64,000 bases of DNA from Tetragonia tetragonoides (taxonomy: Eukaryota > Streptophyta > Magnoliopsida > Caryophyllales > Aizoaceae): positions 4,823,501 to 4,887,500 of the forward strand of contig CM076140.1 in assembly GCA_038025085.1 (NCBI GenBank), given 5' to 3'. Below, one piece after another: positions 1 through 10,933 of the stretch (the first letter of the stretch is position 1; the number at the start of each line of letters is the position of its first letter). The notes under the pieces were generated by a model. The model was not told where the DNA came from. It did no database searches and saw nothing but the letters and a program-made list of their open reading frames with translations. The translations under genes and the position numbers were made by a program.

Positions 1-534
1 TGACATGGTTGCCTTATTTATTTCAACTCCAGTCCTCTCCCGATAAAAAACCTCACCCCTGTTTGGGTATTGCAAGTATGAAGCATATGATGGAAAGACT
101 AGAATATTTCATTTTGCCGAGCTTTGGAATTATATACACGTGTTTGTGTGTAAATGAAGTTACAACCTTCCATTGAGCAAAAGAGAATTGTGCATAGAAC
201 CACAGAACAATCAGGTTCAAAGTTCAAACACTTGATGCTGAACAACATAAAAAGCAGGGGGAATATTCCTCAAATTTTGGTAATTATCTTTAAGTTCCGC
301 TTACAACTATAGAAGCAGCCAGAATTTGCTTCCTCAAGACTAGTAGAATACATTTCTATCTCTAATGGAGCCAAAAAGACTAGTACTCTTTGGCTTTGGA
401 ATATAATGGGCCAAATCAAAATGGCTCATTAAACTACAGGCACTTCCTGTTTACTGGAATGTCGCTTATGGTCGTCACACACTCACACATCGGGTCAATG
501 GTCAAACTTAAACAAAATCTTTGTATTTATAGGG

Positions 535-625
535 GTGAAGCTGCTTATTATATCCAACCTCTCTTCACCCCCACTTGGGCGCGAGCCTTTTTGGAGGCAT
601 TGGGCAATGTTGATGTCTATGTTGA
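535..625 (+). repeat. SINE-like 3' fragment
   Basis: A GGGGTGAAGCTGC start, a CACTTGGGCGCGAGCC centre and a TTGGAGGCATTGGGCAATGTTGATG end match the layout of fragments at 1371-1450 and 47578-47660. In all of them a 'GGGTAAGGCTGC' block is followed by a 'GGGAGCC...GGCA...GGGTAATGTTGATG' block with a TG/ATG-rich tail. No target duplication was found, so this is an inferred diverged copy. Confidence 0.45.
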
Positions 626-1370
626 AGATAATCAGAATAGTGTGTACTTGCAGTAATGAGTCTGCTCCGTTTTATTCTTTGAGATGGAAAATTTGCACAC
701 CGGCATTTATAGTAGTGCAGTTTAGGACATTCTTGACCCACCATCATTCCTAGGTATCTGAAATTCTATCAATTTATTGTTGACCAGATACTTTAGAGAC
801 GGCTTTCAGAACACCAACTGAGACTGCTGATTAATGATTATGCACAATTTTGGTAGATGGGACAAGCAGTTCTGAATGTCAACAGGTGCTGAACATGTCT
901 AGTTGGTACTTGGTAGAGGTTGGATGATGATCATCTGAAGAACTAAGCTTTGCTGGTGAAAGTACTGTGTGCGAGATCAACTAGTGCCATCTGCCAGATG
1001 CGGGCTAATCTTATGTTATAAGGCTTCTTACAACATAACCTTAAGCCAGATAAAAGAATGCCTTGCACTTGTATTTTCAAATTACCCTTATCTTGGGTTA
1101 GCATCAGGAGAGTGGTTAAAAGGAATGCTTGTGGACCAGGCAGAAACAGCAGCTGGTGGAAAGGAAGCAAGCAACTTGGTACTTTTTCATCACATATGGA
1201 TGCTGGATGCATATCCTACAATTTGGGATTGGGCAATTGCCAATGTCACAGACTGACTGTAAACAAGCGTTCCAGTAGTAGAGAGCATGTTGTCAGAATC
1301 ATGGGATTGCCACTTGGTGTAATTCATAACTCTGTTTTGGGTGGTTTTGCGGAGACAAGCTTTCACTCAG

Positions 1371-1450
1371 GGGTAAGGCTGCCTACAACCGAACCTCCCT
1401 TCCTCCTGCCTAGGTGGGAGCCTCTTTTAAGGCTCTAGGGTAATGTAGAT
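1371..1450 (+). repeat. SINE-like 3' fragment
   Basis: This fragment has the same two blocks as 535-625: GGGGTAAGGCTGCCTACAAC, then CCTAGGTGGGAGCCTC and CTAGGGTAATGTAGATGATG. It runs directly into the tandem repeat at 1451, whose units contain the same 'GGAGGCATTAGGGTAATGTTGA' tail motif. The tandem repeat therefore probably grew from the end of this element. Confidence 0.5.
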
Positions 1451-1616
1451 GATGTAACAACTTAGTGCCCGCTCTCTTTGGAGGCATTAGGATAATGTTG
1501 AAGTTTGTGTGAGGTGGTGTAAGAACTTACTGCCCACTCTCTTTGGAGGCATTAGGGTAATGTTGAAGAAGTTTGTGTGAGATGATGTAACAACTTAGTG
1601 CCCGCTCTCTTTGGAT
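1451..1616 (+). repeat. Tandem repeat, 65-68 bp, 2.5 units
   Basis: Units begin at 1451, 1516 and 1584. Each starts with G[A/G]TGTAA[C/G]AACTTA[G/C]TGCCC followed by CTCTCTTTGGA. The first two continue with GGCATTAGG[A/G]TAATGTTGAAG and GTTTGTGTGAG, and the third is cut off after CTTTGGA. Similarity is high by eye. Confidence 0.8.
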
Positions 1617-4600
1617 GTATATTTGAAATTGCCATTACATTCAACGTAATAAAAAAACAAAAACTTATAGAGTAGATGAGAGAAGAGTCCTACAGAAATA
1701 AAAAAAGACCTGGGTACATTGTTTTTGTAATTGGTGACAGTTTTGCAAATGAAGGATAGATTGACTTGTATTTGGGCTTTTGAGGGGGCAACTGAGAAGA
1801 CTAGTCCAGAAGTATAGAGTGTAGCGTATACAGGCAGTCGCCCACTGTGTGACTGTGGTCCAACTGATTAGGGTTGAGAAGTGCATTGCACCAAAATAAG
1901 TTGCGCTACTTGCTTGATTATGTTTCCTTAGTGTTTCCTAGATTAAAAGAACACTACCTGTGTGAACAAACATATCATTCCTTGCTTCATCACATTTCCT
2001 CAGCTAAATTATTTCCTTTGATTCCGTAATTTTTTTAATTTGCTGCTGATGCTTGCCTTCAATTAACGCCACCGGTCCACATTTTTATATAATTTCTTGA
2101 TAATTAAAGGACGAATTTTATTGATAAATAATATAAGTAATAGCCTGCAAGTTGCCCCCTTACCTTGTAGGATGGGTGATTGTGAGTACTGAGGAGACAT
2201 GCTTAGGAGTATTTGTGTGATTATGAGTGCGGAGTACACACTAGTGTTGTTGCTGTTGTTAGTCTGATACTACTATCAGACAAACGGAGCCATTCTTTTA
2301 CTTGCGTTAGAATTAAGTCTTAACAGTCCGTCACTCCAATTATAAGCAACCAAAGAGTTGCTAATGAGGGCAACAGATCCAACTGAGTAATAATAGCCTG
2401 CAGAGAGGGAAAGAGAGAATTTTCCCTCATTTTTTGCTTAGGAACGGTAGCTAACTTTGGGTCTTTAACCAACCATTGCTCCCCTATGTGACCGCCTAGC
2501 TTCCATCATTAGAGTTGCTCTAAATGCCAGGAACATCTGTTATTAATGACCACACTGTAACTCAACCCAAAGTCTGTTTGTGTCATTGTGTGCGGTGTTA
2601 TTGGCTAGTGCCCTTTATTTGGTTAAATTAATTACCCAATCCCAATTCCCACCTCGACCCCAGCCTCCTGTTGCTTTGGATTAGTGTTGGTGGAATTAAA
2701 GGTTAACCGTTTCTCTGAGGGTACACTTGCCTTCTACTGGATACTCTATTTGACAAGGAAGGCTGTTGAAGGTTCAAGTAATGGACTTCCTGACAAAACC
2801 TCAATTCTAAATGCTAAGCTGTGAATTTATGCAAAGTCCACCTGTTTACGTTATCATGCTTCCTTCGCTTAACCAACTAGCACCAGTATTTGATAGAGTT
2901 TGCTTAAAAAGTCTCTGGTGAACTGACCTAATTGAAAAGACTCATTACCTCAAGGACCTTAGCTTTTCAAAGCCTCATCTTGAGAAGCTGATTAAAAATA
3001 CGTGCCAAGGATACTCGTGCTAATCTTGACAGCTTCAACAAGCCTAAGACCCAATTCCATCAGCATTTAGCTTTATTGTTGACAGACACCAAGACATAAT
3101 TTGGCCTTATTGCTAAGCAACTTGGTCCCTGATAGCTCATACCTCATTTCTTGCACAGAATGAGTTTGGAGGGTTGATGCTGATGTTCTGAAGGTATAAA
3201 AGGTTCCATGTTTTTGGAGAGCTGGGAATCAAAGTTGTTAACCCTGGCCTATATTGGGTTCGCAGAAGCAGATAGTTTCTATGAGCTGTTTGCTGCATCT
3301 GAGAGAGCAATTTTGGCGAGGTGGCTACTTTTCTGCTCAGTGCAGGGAAATCTAACTCCAATTTCGAAGTCAAGCATCCAGAATCTTTCTCTGTAAGTTT
3401 ACACATAAAATTCTACCTTGTCTGAAGGCGATGGACATTCTTGTAGCAAAGAATGTAGCCGTGCAAAGACCAAGTTTGAACTCTTTGGTCAGAGAATCTG
3501 ATTACCACAGTTCTTCAGCGAATATTTTCATTTTTTTCAGCTGTGATTGGTGAATTGTATGGCTAGCCAAGAAGCAGAGCGTACTGCTATCAAATTGAGA
3601 ATTGTATTTTGACATAGAGAACTTTTCTGTTTGTTGATTCTTTTTAACTCGTTCTATGTCAAGTGAAGTTTTAAGTTTAGCTACTTACGCAATGTATGTC
3701 AATAGTCCTGAAATTATGTGGCATTCCGCTTTTGGGCTGGGTATGACAAGTGATGTTCAGCTATTATAGCTTTTGGTAGTGGAAGTGATATCATGTGCGC
3801 TGGAGCAAGCTGTTTATCGTTACCAGACATGATGATGCAGCTGTGCAGCATTTGCTGATCCTCCACTTGTTTTGCCGTGTGTCTGCAAGGCTGATTACAG
3901 GAAACTTCCAGCCTTCCTCGGCACAGAAGTAGCATATTTTAAAGGTTCTGAGAGATGGTTCAGGGTTATGTGATTCAGCTTATGCAAGTGAGCTTGCCTT
4001 TCCCAAAAATGCCGTGGAGATAATTCATGCAACTAATATTTGCATGTTTGTCGTTGGCCCGTGTATACAATGTGCTTTATAATGAGAGGCCAATATGTAG
4101 GAGCTGTAAAGAGAAAACAATAGCTGTGTGCTTATGAGCGGGTCATCTTTTGATGTTGCGAATACAAGGAAACGTTATTGACAATATTGTTCACTGTTCT
4201 ATTGTCTTGGGTTTTTTTTGCCCAAAGTAGCTGTCAAGTTGTCGAGGACTTGCAAGATAAAGAACTAAAGGGGGAAAAAGAAAACCGACGTGTTCGGAAC
4301 CCCTGAGGTGGATCCCTTGATGGAGTTTGTGAGCATCATGAGTTATGACTCATGAGTCATGTGTAATTGTGTATAGTGGACCCATTAGTAACATTTGTTG
4401 GGAAGTTCGATTAAGGTAGAGACTAGAGAGGAAGCTAATTGAACATGACATTTGATGTAGACGGGAGGGGAAGGGAGACCCAGTGATGTGTTTGGGTTGT
4501 CGTGTTTTAAGGTGAGAGTGAGAATAGGAACTTCACTAAACTTCTAAATTCTAGTAATTCTCATGTTGAATTGGTGGGACTAGTACAAAGGCTGGTTTGA

Positions 4601-4734
4601 GAATATATCCTCGGTCTCCCCTCCCGGCTTATCAAACTGTCTGCACTTTCTTTTTATTGTGAAATTGCCGATGGTAGTCTCACACCACCTCAATGGTCAA
4701 ACGGAGACCACCTCTTTATTTTCCTAGGGATAAA

Positions 4735-4830
4735 AATGAGTATAACTCGATTCATTTTTACCCCATGCATGGTACGAGTTTTGTTGGAGGCAATAGGGTA
4801 ATGTTGATGTCGAGTATGAGATTTTTTTCA
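4735..4830 (+). repeat. Weak SINE-like fragment
   Basis: Only the tail half resembles the fragments at 535 and 1371: GTTGGAGGCAATAGGGTAATGTTGATG. The upstream half is too diverged to align by eye. Confidence 0.3.
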
Positions 4831-6122
4831 CGGGACTAATCTCCATCAAACCACCGTCTATTTTTTGGCGCAGGATGATAGCGTGCGTGCGTGCATACTT
4901 TTGTTGTGGATCATGCGAAGGCAGCAAGTGTAGAAAAGCCATATGGTTGTCCCTCAATCTAATCAGTTCTGACTCATACCTGTCATTGTTACGGACACAC
5001 CAAAAAAAGGAGTTTTGGTTGAGTTTGACTGCGCAATAGTCCTTTTGTATAGCACTATTGATTTGTATAAAAGAAAAACAAGGTTTATGACTCGTATTAA
5101 AAATTATACTACTCGTATTAATGTAGAATTGGTAATGGTACATTTACACTGTACTTCCTTGGTCAACATTTTTGCTCTGTTCGAAGTTCAAACAGTACTT
5201 TGTACTGATCATTAGTACAAAAATAACCCAACTTGCTAATTCAAATCTCTCAATTTTTATTTTTTATTTTTTTTTAACTCTCAATTTGGTAAGAGCTGAA
5301 ACAGATAGAAAGCTGTGCATGATTGGAGAACAAAACTAGTGCTCTGTTTTGCCTTCTTTTTCTCATTTTTTGTAAAACTTTCTCTTTCTTTAGTCGGTGA
5401 CCCGGTAGGTTGTCCTTCACCTTCACTTCAAGAAGCATCACTGCACGTTGTCATTGTGACTTGTAACACAATAATGAAAAATGGTTTTATAGTATGAAAC
5501 CTCTTAAGGAATGAGAATGAGATACTGTATGTGTTAAATTACAAAAATCTGACTGTCAGGTTACCAAGAGCCTTGGAAGATATTGTTCAATGATGCTTCA
5601 TTTAGCTGGTGATGTTTTTAATTAAGTACACTAGTGGCCTTCAATAGTGTAGTAAATTTTCTATTGAATTTATCTAATAAAGCCCCCCTGTTTCAACCTA
5701 ACTCATCCAATAACTCCATATAAGAAAAGTCTGACCAAAGTATATTCTACACTTCTTGTCGTTTACATTGCATAATTGTACTATAATATGTAGGTGACAT
5801 TAATAATGTAATGGACAAAAGGTAAAGGAGATAGTAAAAAAGAGATGATTTATTTTGTTTTTTAGTTTGTATTTTCTTATGTGAATGTACCAGTGTTTTC
5901 TTTTTCAATGAACAAAATCGAACTCCACTTGTCTGATCTGAACGAACCAAATTAATGAGTAAATGAAAAAGAACACACCAGCTACGACATTGGAAGTCTG
6001 TTACATGTGATCAGTGTCGGATGTATGATTTCCTCATCTTGAATATATATATTATGGTGATAATGGTTTTTCTTGTGTGCATGTTTTCAAACTGGTAAGA
6101 TTGTGTATAGCTAGCTAGTTCC

Positions 6123-6438
6123 TGTTAGAATAATCTAGAAAAATCATATCTAAGCTTAGTGCCTAGAAAGATCTAGATTAATACCTACCTAGACACATCT
6201 AGAATAATGTCTACCTAGAAATATCTAGAATAATAGTCTAGGATAATTATGAAGAAGACTCTAGACATAGAAAGATCTAGAGAATTGTCTACCACCCTAC
6301 ACCACTATAAATAGGGGTGATGTAAAGCATTTTGAGTATCAAGCAATACAATCATCTTTCCACATCTCTCTTAGCATTCATCTCTCTTCTTCCAACATAC
6401 AATTACCTAGCCTAATATCCTACATCAAAAACCTAACA
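6123..6438 (+). repeat. 5' LTR of copia element
   Basis: 316 bp, TG...CA termini with a 6-bp terminal inverted repeat. The first 160 bp (U3) contain six copies of the palindrome TCTAGA plus related CCTAGA boxes. A TATA box lies at 6306-6313. A CT-rich stretch follows it. Confidence 0.97.
6306..6313 (+). promoter_or_regulatory. TATA box of the copia 5' LTR
   Basis: TATAAATA followed by GGGG, placed after the TCTAGA-rich U3 part and about 125 bp before the LTR end. This is the expected place for the promoter that starts the genomic transcript. The 3' LTR has the same box at 10796-10803. Confidence 0.75.
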
Positions 6439-6439
6439 G

Positions 6440-6457
6440 TGGTATCAGAGCCAGGTT
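6440..6457 (+). other. Primer-binding site, initiator tRNA-Met
   Basis: TGGTATCAGAGCCAGG lies one base after the 5' LTR. It is the standard plant copia primer site, complementary to the 3' end of initiator methionine tRNA. The plant small RNA miR845 is known to target this kind of site; pairing here is an inference. Confidence 0.93.
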
Positions 6458-6525
6458 AAACTCAAGACCTCCACAAACAAATTTACCCCATACCAAATTC
6501 TCCCTTACACCACCACAAAAATCTT

Positions 6526-7541
6526 ATGGCATCATCACCATCAACCTCAAACACTACATTTACATATGCTCAAAATAATTGGGTACCAATATTCACCGGG
6601 GAGAAATATGATTATTGGAGTATTCAAATGAGGACCTTGCTTCTGGCACAAGGCCTCTGGGATTTGGTACAAAATGGGTACCAAGCACCAAAAGATGTTA
6701 CCGAATTAGCATCTTGGGATGAAAATAAAAGAAAACAATATGAAAAAGATCAAAGGCGGGACTCTGCTGCACTATCGGTCATCCATTTGGGGAGTTGCAG
6801 AAACAATCTTCCCAAGAATTATGGCTGCAACAACGGCCAAGGAGGCTTGGAGTAATCTACAAAAAGAGTTTAAGGGCTCCGATAAGGTAATTGTCAGTAA
6901 ACTTCAATCTCTTTGGAAGGATTTTGATACATTATTAATGTCGGAAGGAGAAACAATTCAAGCATTCTTTACCCGTGTCTCTAATATCACTAATCAAATT
7001 CGTAGCTATGGAGACACCATTCAAGATCTAAAAATCATACAAAAAATATTAAGAAGCCTTCCGGCAAAATTTGATCATGTTGTGGCTGCAATAGAGGAGT
7101 CTAAAGATTTATCTACGCTAACCTTAACTGAACTAATGGGTTCACTCCATGCACATGAAGAGAGAATGCGTAGATTTGAAGATGAGCCACTAGAACAGGC
7201 TTTCCAAGCCAAATTGAAATTCTCTTATAATAGAGAAAATAAAAATCAATATAGCCACGGTAAAAATTTCCAACAAAAAAGAGGAACATCAAATAACCGT
7301 GGTAGGAGGAGAGGTGATTATAGAAATCATGGGGACCGAGAAAACATTCAATCGAGTTCCTATTGCAAATTATGCAAGAAAAATAATCACGACACAAAAG
7401 ATTGCCGGTTTAAATGCAAAAAATGCAAAAGACACACCCATCTTGAAAAAGATTGTTGGTTCCGGCAAAAAGATGAGGCTAATTTCACAAAGAAAAATGA
7501 CCCTTCTAATCAATTGTTTTATTCTTGTCTAAATGCCCACC
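6526..7541 (+). pseudogene. gag: copia gag (capsid/nucleocapsid) region, frameshifted
   Basis: Gag coats the retrotransposon RNA. The start at 6526 opens with a serine/threonine-rich leader and then the typical copia Gag block NWVPIFTGEKYDYWS. The frame shifts by +1 at the G run 6789-6792, where frame 1 (residues up to LSVIH) gives way to frame 2 (GVAETIFPRIM). The middle part carries the usual GSDKVIVSKLQSL block of the UBN2-type Gag. The nucleocapsid has a basic, arginine/glycine-rich stretch and two zinc knuckles of the form CX2CX4HX4C, at 7364-7405 and 7415-7456; many plant copia Gags have one. Gag runs on without a stop into protease, as in other copia elements. Confidence 0.92.
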
Positions 7542-8690
7542 AAGAATCCTCTGATATTTGGTATTTAGATAGTGGTTGTTCAAACCACATGACAAGCGAT
7601 AAAAAAGCGTTTGTCAAATTTGATGAAAATGTTAAATCTCAAATTACTCTTGGTGATGGAAGATCTCAAGATGTAGCAGGGAAAGGGACAATCACCGTTA
7701 AAACTGAAAACGGCTCATCCAAAATCATTGATGATGTTTAATATGTCCCGGGCCTTGCTCAAAATCTACTAAGTGTGGGCCAGTTAGTCCAAAGAGGCTA
7801 CATGGTTAAATTTGATGAGGATAAATGTATCATAGATGACAAGAAAAAGGGTCAATTAGTCACAACAGTAAAAATGGCCTCAAATAAAATATTTCCATTA
7901 AGAATGCCACTAAAGCAAAAAGTTGCTTTCAATTGCACAAGTGATGATTCTACATTGTGGCATTGGAGATTCGGGCACTTACACTACAAGAGTCTAAAAC
8001 TCTTAAATCAAAAGGAAATGGTGATTGGCCTTCCCCCAAATAAATGATGAAAAGAAAATATGTGAAGGTTGTATTTATGGAAAAATGCATAGATTGCCAT
8101 TTCCTAAGACGTCTTGGAGGGCCAAGGCTCCATTAGAGCTTGTTCATGCAGATATTTGGGGCCCAGCCAAGAACAACTCTATTGGCGGTAGAAGATATTT
8201 TCTTCTATTTGTGGATGACTATACCCGCATGATGTGGGTATATTTCTTAAAGTATAAATCAGAGGCATTCTCATTCTTTGTCCAATTCAAGGCTCTCATG
8301 GAAAAACAAAGTGGACATCCTCTTAAAACTCTTAGAACAGATCGTGGAGGAGAATTCACAAGCACTAGATTCCTTAGCTTTTGTAAGAAGCATGGAATCA
8401 GAAGAGAATTAACCGTAAGACGCACACCTCAACAAAATGGTGTAGCGGAAAGAAAAAATAGAACAATTGCAGAAATAGCCCGCAGCATGCTACAAGCAAA
8501 GAATTTGCCCAAATACTTTTGGGCTAAAGCTGTCCATACAGCTGTTTATATTTTAAACAGATCTCCAACAAAGGCGGTTCAGGATATGACACCCTACGAG
8601 GCTTGATACAAAAGAAAGCCCGTAATTGAGCACCTTAGAATTTTTGGGTGCGTTGCCTATTCCCACATTCCAAAGGAGAACCGAGAAAAA
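7542..8690 (+). pseudogene. pol: copia protease and integrase region, two stops and a frameshift
   Basis: The aspartic protease site is DSG at 7568-7576 within WYLDSGCSNHM. A TAA at 7739-7741 breaks the frame just before the conserved YVPG. The GAG-pre-integrase block (LWHWRFGHLHYKSL) starts near 7956. A +1 shift sits in the C run 8033-8037, moving the reading to frame 3. The integrase core follows with its three catalytic acidic residues in place: D in HADIWGP (8151), D in LRTDRGGEF (8340) and E in NGVAERKNR (8448). A TGA at 8604-8606 stands where a tryptophan is expected after TPYEA. The catalytic residues themselves are intact, so decay is by breaks rather than active-site loss. Confidence 0.93.
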
Positions 8691-10606
8691 ATGGATGAAA
8701 AGGGAGAAAAATGTATCTTTATTGGATACAGTGATGAATCAAAAGGATACCGCCTCTACAAGCCTGAGTCCAAGAAATTGATCATTTCAAGAGACGTCAT
8801 ATTCGATGAAGTTGCAGAATGGAGATGGACAGAACACGCTCCGCAGCCAGCCATAGAAGAATATTCTCCATCTAGCTCTTCTCAGGGAGTTTGTGATCAA
8901 GGAGAAGCACCTTCATCTCCGAGGATTCCAACAGGCCCGAACTCACCAAATTCATCTCCAAGATCAAGTCTCACAAATTCTCCTCAACCAGTGCGCCGCT
9001 CACAACGAGATCGTCACCCTCCGACTTACTTGGAAGATTATCAATGCAATCAAACAACCACGGAATTTGCATTATTTGCCAGTGAGCCACAAAACTTCCA
9101 AGAAGCAGCAAAAGAAGATAAATGGATCGAAGCCATGACCGAGGAGATCAGAATGACACATGGGAGCTCGTAGACAGACCCGAAGGGAAAGACATAATAG
9201 GCCTCAAATGGGTTTACAAGATCAAGCACAATGAAGATGGCTCCATCCACAAATTGAAGGCCCGGCTCGTCGCGAAAGGCTACTCACAGCAACCAGGAAT
9301 TGACTTCAACGAGACATTTGCGCCAGTAGTTCGTATGGAAACTATCAGAACGGTATTGGCTCTTGCAGCTCAAATGAAACTTCAAGTCTTTCAGTTGGAT
9401 GTCAAGTCCGCAATTCTTAATGGTGAAATTGAAGAGGAAGTATACGTGGAGCAACCGGAAGGATTTATCATGGAAGGTCAAGAAAACAAGGTTTATCGTC
9501 TCCAAAAAGCTCTATATGGGCTTAAGCAAGCTCCACGGGCATGGAATAGCAAGATTGATAGATATCTACTACAAAGTGGGTTTATGAAAAGCCCTAGCGA
9601 GCCATCACTGTACATCAAGACTCAAGCATCGTATTTTCTCATCGTGTGCCTTTATGTTGATGATTTGATCTACACCGGAACAAGTTCAAGAATGCTTGAA
9701 GACTTCAAGAAGGCCATGATGTCAGTGTACGAGATGACAGACCTCGGACTCATGAAATACTTTCTTGGCATACAGGTGAAGCAAAGTCCAGGTAAAATCT
9801 TCCTTTCCCAAGAAAAATATTCAGAAGATTTACTTAAAAAGTTTAACATGGCCGATTCCAAACCAATGGCAACATCTATGGCGGTTAACGAAAAGCTATC
9901 AAAGTATAATGGCAAGGAGAAGGTAGATGCATCAATATATCGGAGCTTGGTTGGATCACTGATCTACCTCACCAACACAAGGCCCGATATAGTACACTCA
10001 GTCAGTATAGTATCTAGGTTTATGAGTGAACCTAGTAAAGCCCATTTCGCAGCAGCCAAGAGAATTCTGAGATATGTCAAAGGAACTAAGAGTTATGGAC
10101 TCATGTACGAAGCAGAAAAAGACTACATGCTCAACGGATATACCGATAGCGATTGGGCAGGATGCATCGATGACAGAAAAAGTGCAAGTGGTTACATATT
10201 TTAACTTGGATCAAAAGTCATCTCATGGTCGTCAAAGAAACAAGCAACAGTGGCACTATCATCGGCAGAGGCAGAGTATGTAGCAGCTACAAGCGCAGCA
10301 TGTGAAGCAGTATGGTTACGAAGGATATTGGCGGATCTACAACATGCCATGGATGGACCAACAATAATATATTGCGACAACATGTCAGCCATCGCAATGA
10401 CCAAAAATCCAGTCTTCCACAGCCGATCAAAGCATATCGAGATACGGCATCACTTCATACGAGAGTTGGTTGAACAACAGGAGATCGAGTTACAATTCTG
10501 CAAGACGGGGGAGCAACTCGCAGACATATTTACCAAGGCATTACCACCAAAAAAAATTCATGCACTTCAGAGAACAACTTGGAGTTCAAGATTTTTTCTA
10601 GATTAG
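8691..10606 (+). pseudogene. pol: copia reverse transcriptase and RNase H region, broken
   Basis: After the integrase C-terminal part (KCIFIGYSDESKGYRLY) and a serine/proline-rich linker comes the start of reverse transcriptase. A short deletion near 9151-9155, probably 13 bp between GAATG repeats, shifts frame 3 to frame 2. The polymerase is otherwise clear: KARLVAKGYSQ, QLDVKSAILNG, ALYGLKQAPRAW and the catalytic YVDD at 9653-9664. RNase H begins near 10135 (DSDWAG), is cut by a TAA at 10202-10204, and continues with SSAEAEYVA and the SKHIEIRHHFIRE block. A one-base insertion near 10565 alters the last residues, so the visible stop at 10604-10606 is out of the family's usual frame. Confidence 0.93.
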
Positions 10607-10612
10607 GGGGAG
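10602..10612 (+). other. Polypurine tract of copia element
   Basis: ATTAGGGGGAG directly precedes the 3' LTR. This is the expected primer position for plus-strand DNA synthesis. Confidence 0.85.
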
Positions 10613-10928
10613 TGTTAGAATAATCTAGAAAAATCATATCTAAGCTTAGTGCCTAGAAAGATCTAGATTAATACCTACCTAGACACATCTAGAATAATGT
10701 CTACCTAGAAATATCTAGAATAATAGTCTAGGATAATTATGAAGAAGACTCTAGACATAGAAAGATTTAGAGAATTGTCTACCACCCTACACCACTATAA
10801 ATAGGGGTGATGTAAAGCATTTTGAGTATCAAGCAATACAATTATCTTTCCACATCTCTCTTAGCATTCATCTCTCTTCTTCCAACATACAATTACCTAG
10901 CCTAATATCCTACATAAAAAACCTAACA
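10613..10928 (+). repeat. 3' LTR of copia element
   Basis: 316 bp, identical in length to the 5' LTR and different at three bases. It ends CTAACA and is followed by the target duplication GTTCC. Confidence 0.97.
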
Positions 10929-10933
10929 GTTCC

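Larger units (their letters stand above)
1..6117. other. Left intergenic region, no gene recognised
   Basis: I find no coding region here that resembles a known protein. Open frames are short (139 codons at most), overlap in several frames and show no family motif. The base composition is a little less AT-rich than the intergenic DNA further right, so an untranslated or non-coding transcript is possible but not shown. The only structure I can support is a set of SINE-like fragments and one small tandem repeat, listed separately. The copia insertion at 6123 ends the region. Confidence 0.5.
6123..10928 (+). mobile_element. Ty1/copia LTR retrotransposon, full structure, broken coding region
   Basis: The element is 4806 bp. 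Two 316-bp LTRs begin TGTTAG and end CTAACA, flanked by an exact 5-bp target duplication GTTCC (6118-6122 and 10929-10933). A primer-binding site follows the 5' LTR and a polypurine tract precedes the 3' LTR. The order protease, integrase, reverse transcriptase, RNase H identifies the Ty1/copia superfamily. The LTRs differ at three sites only (6277/10767 C-T, 6353/10843 C-T, 6426/10916 C-A), about 99% identity, so the insertion is recent. The gag-pol frame carries four frameshifts and three stop codons, so this copy cannot make its own polyprotein. The lineage within copia was not assigned. Confidence 0.97.

Noticed and set aside
4724..5143. A 139-codon open frame on the minus strand
   Set aside because: It overlaps a SINE-like fragment, has no recognisable domain and no coding-like composition.
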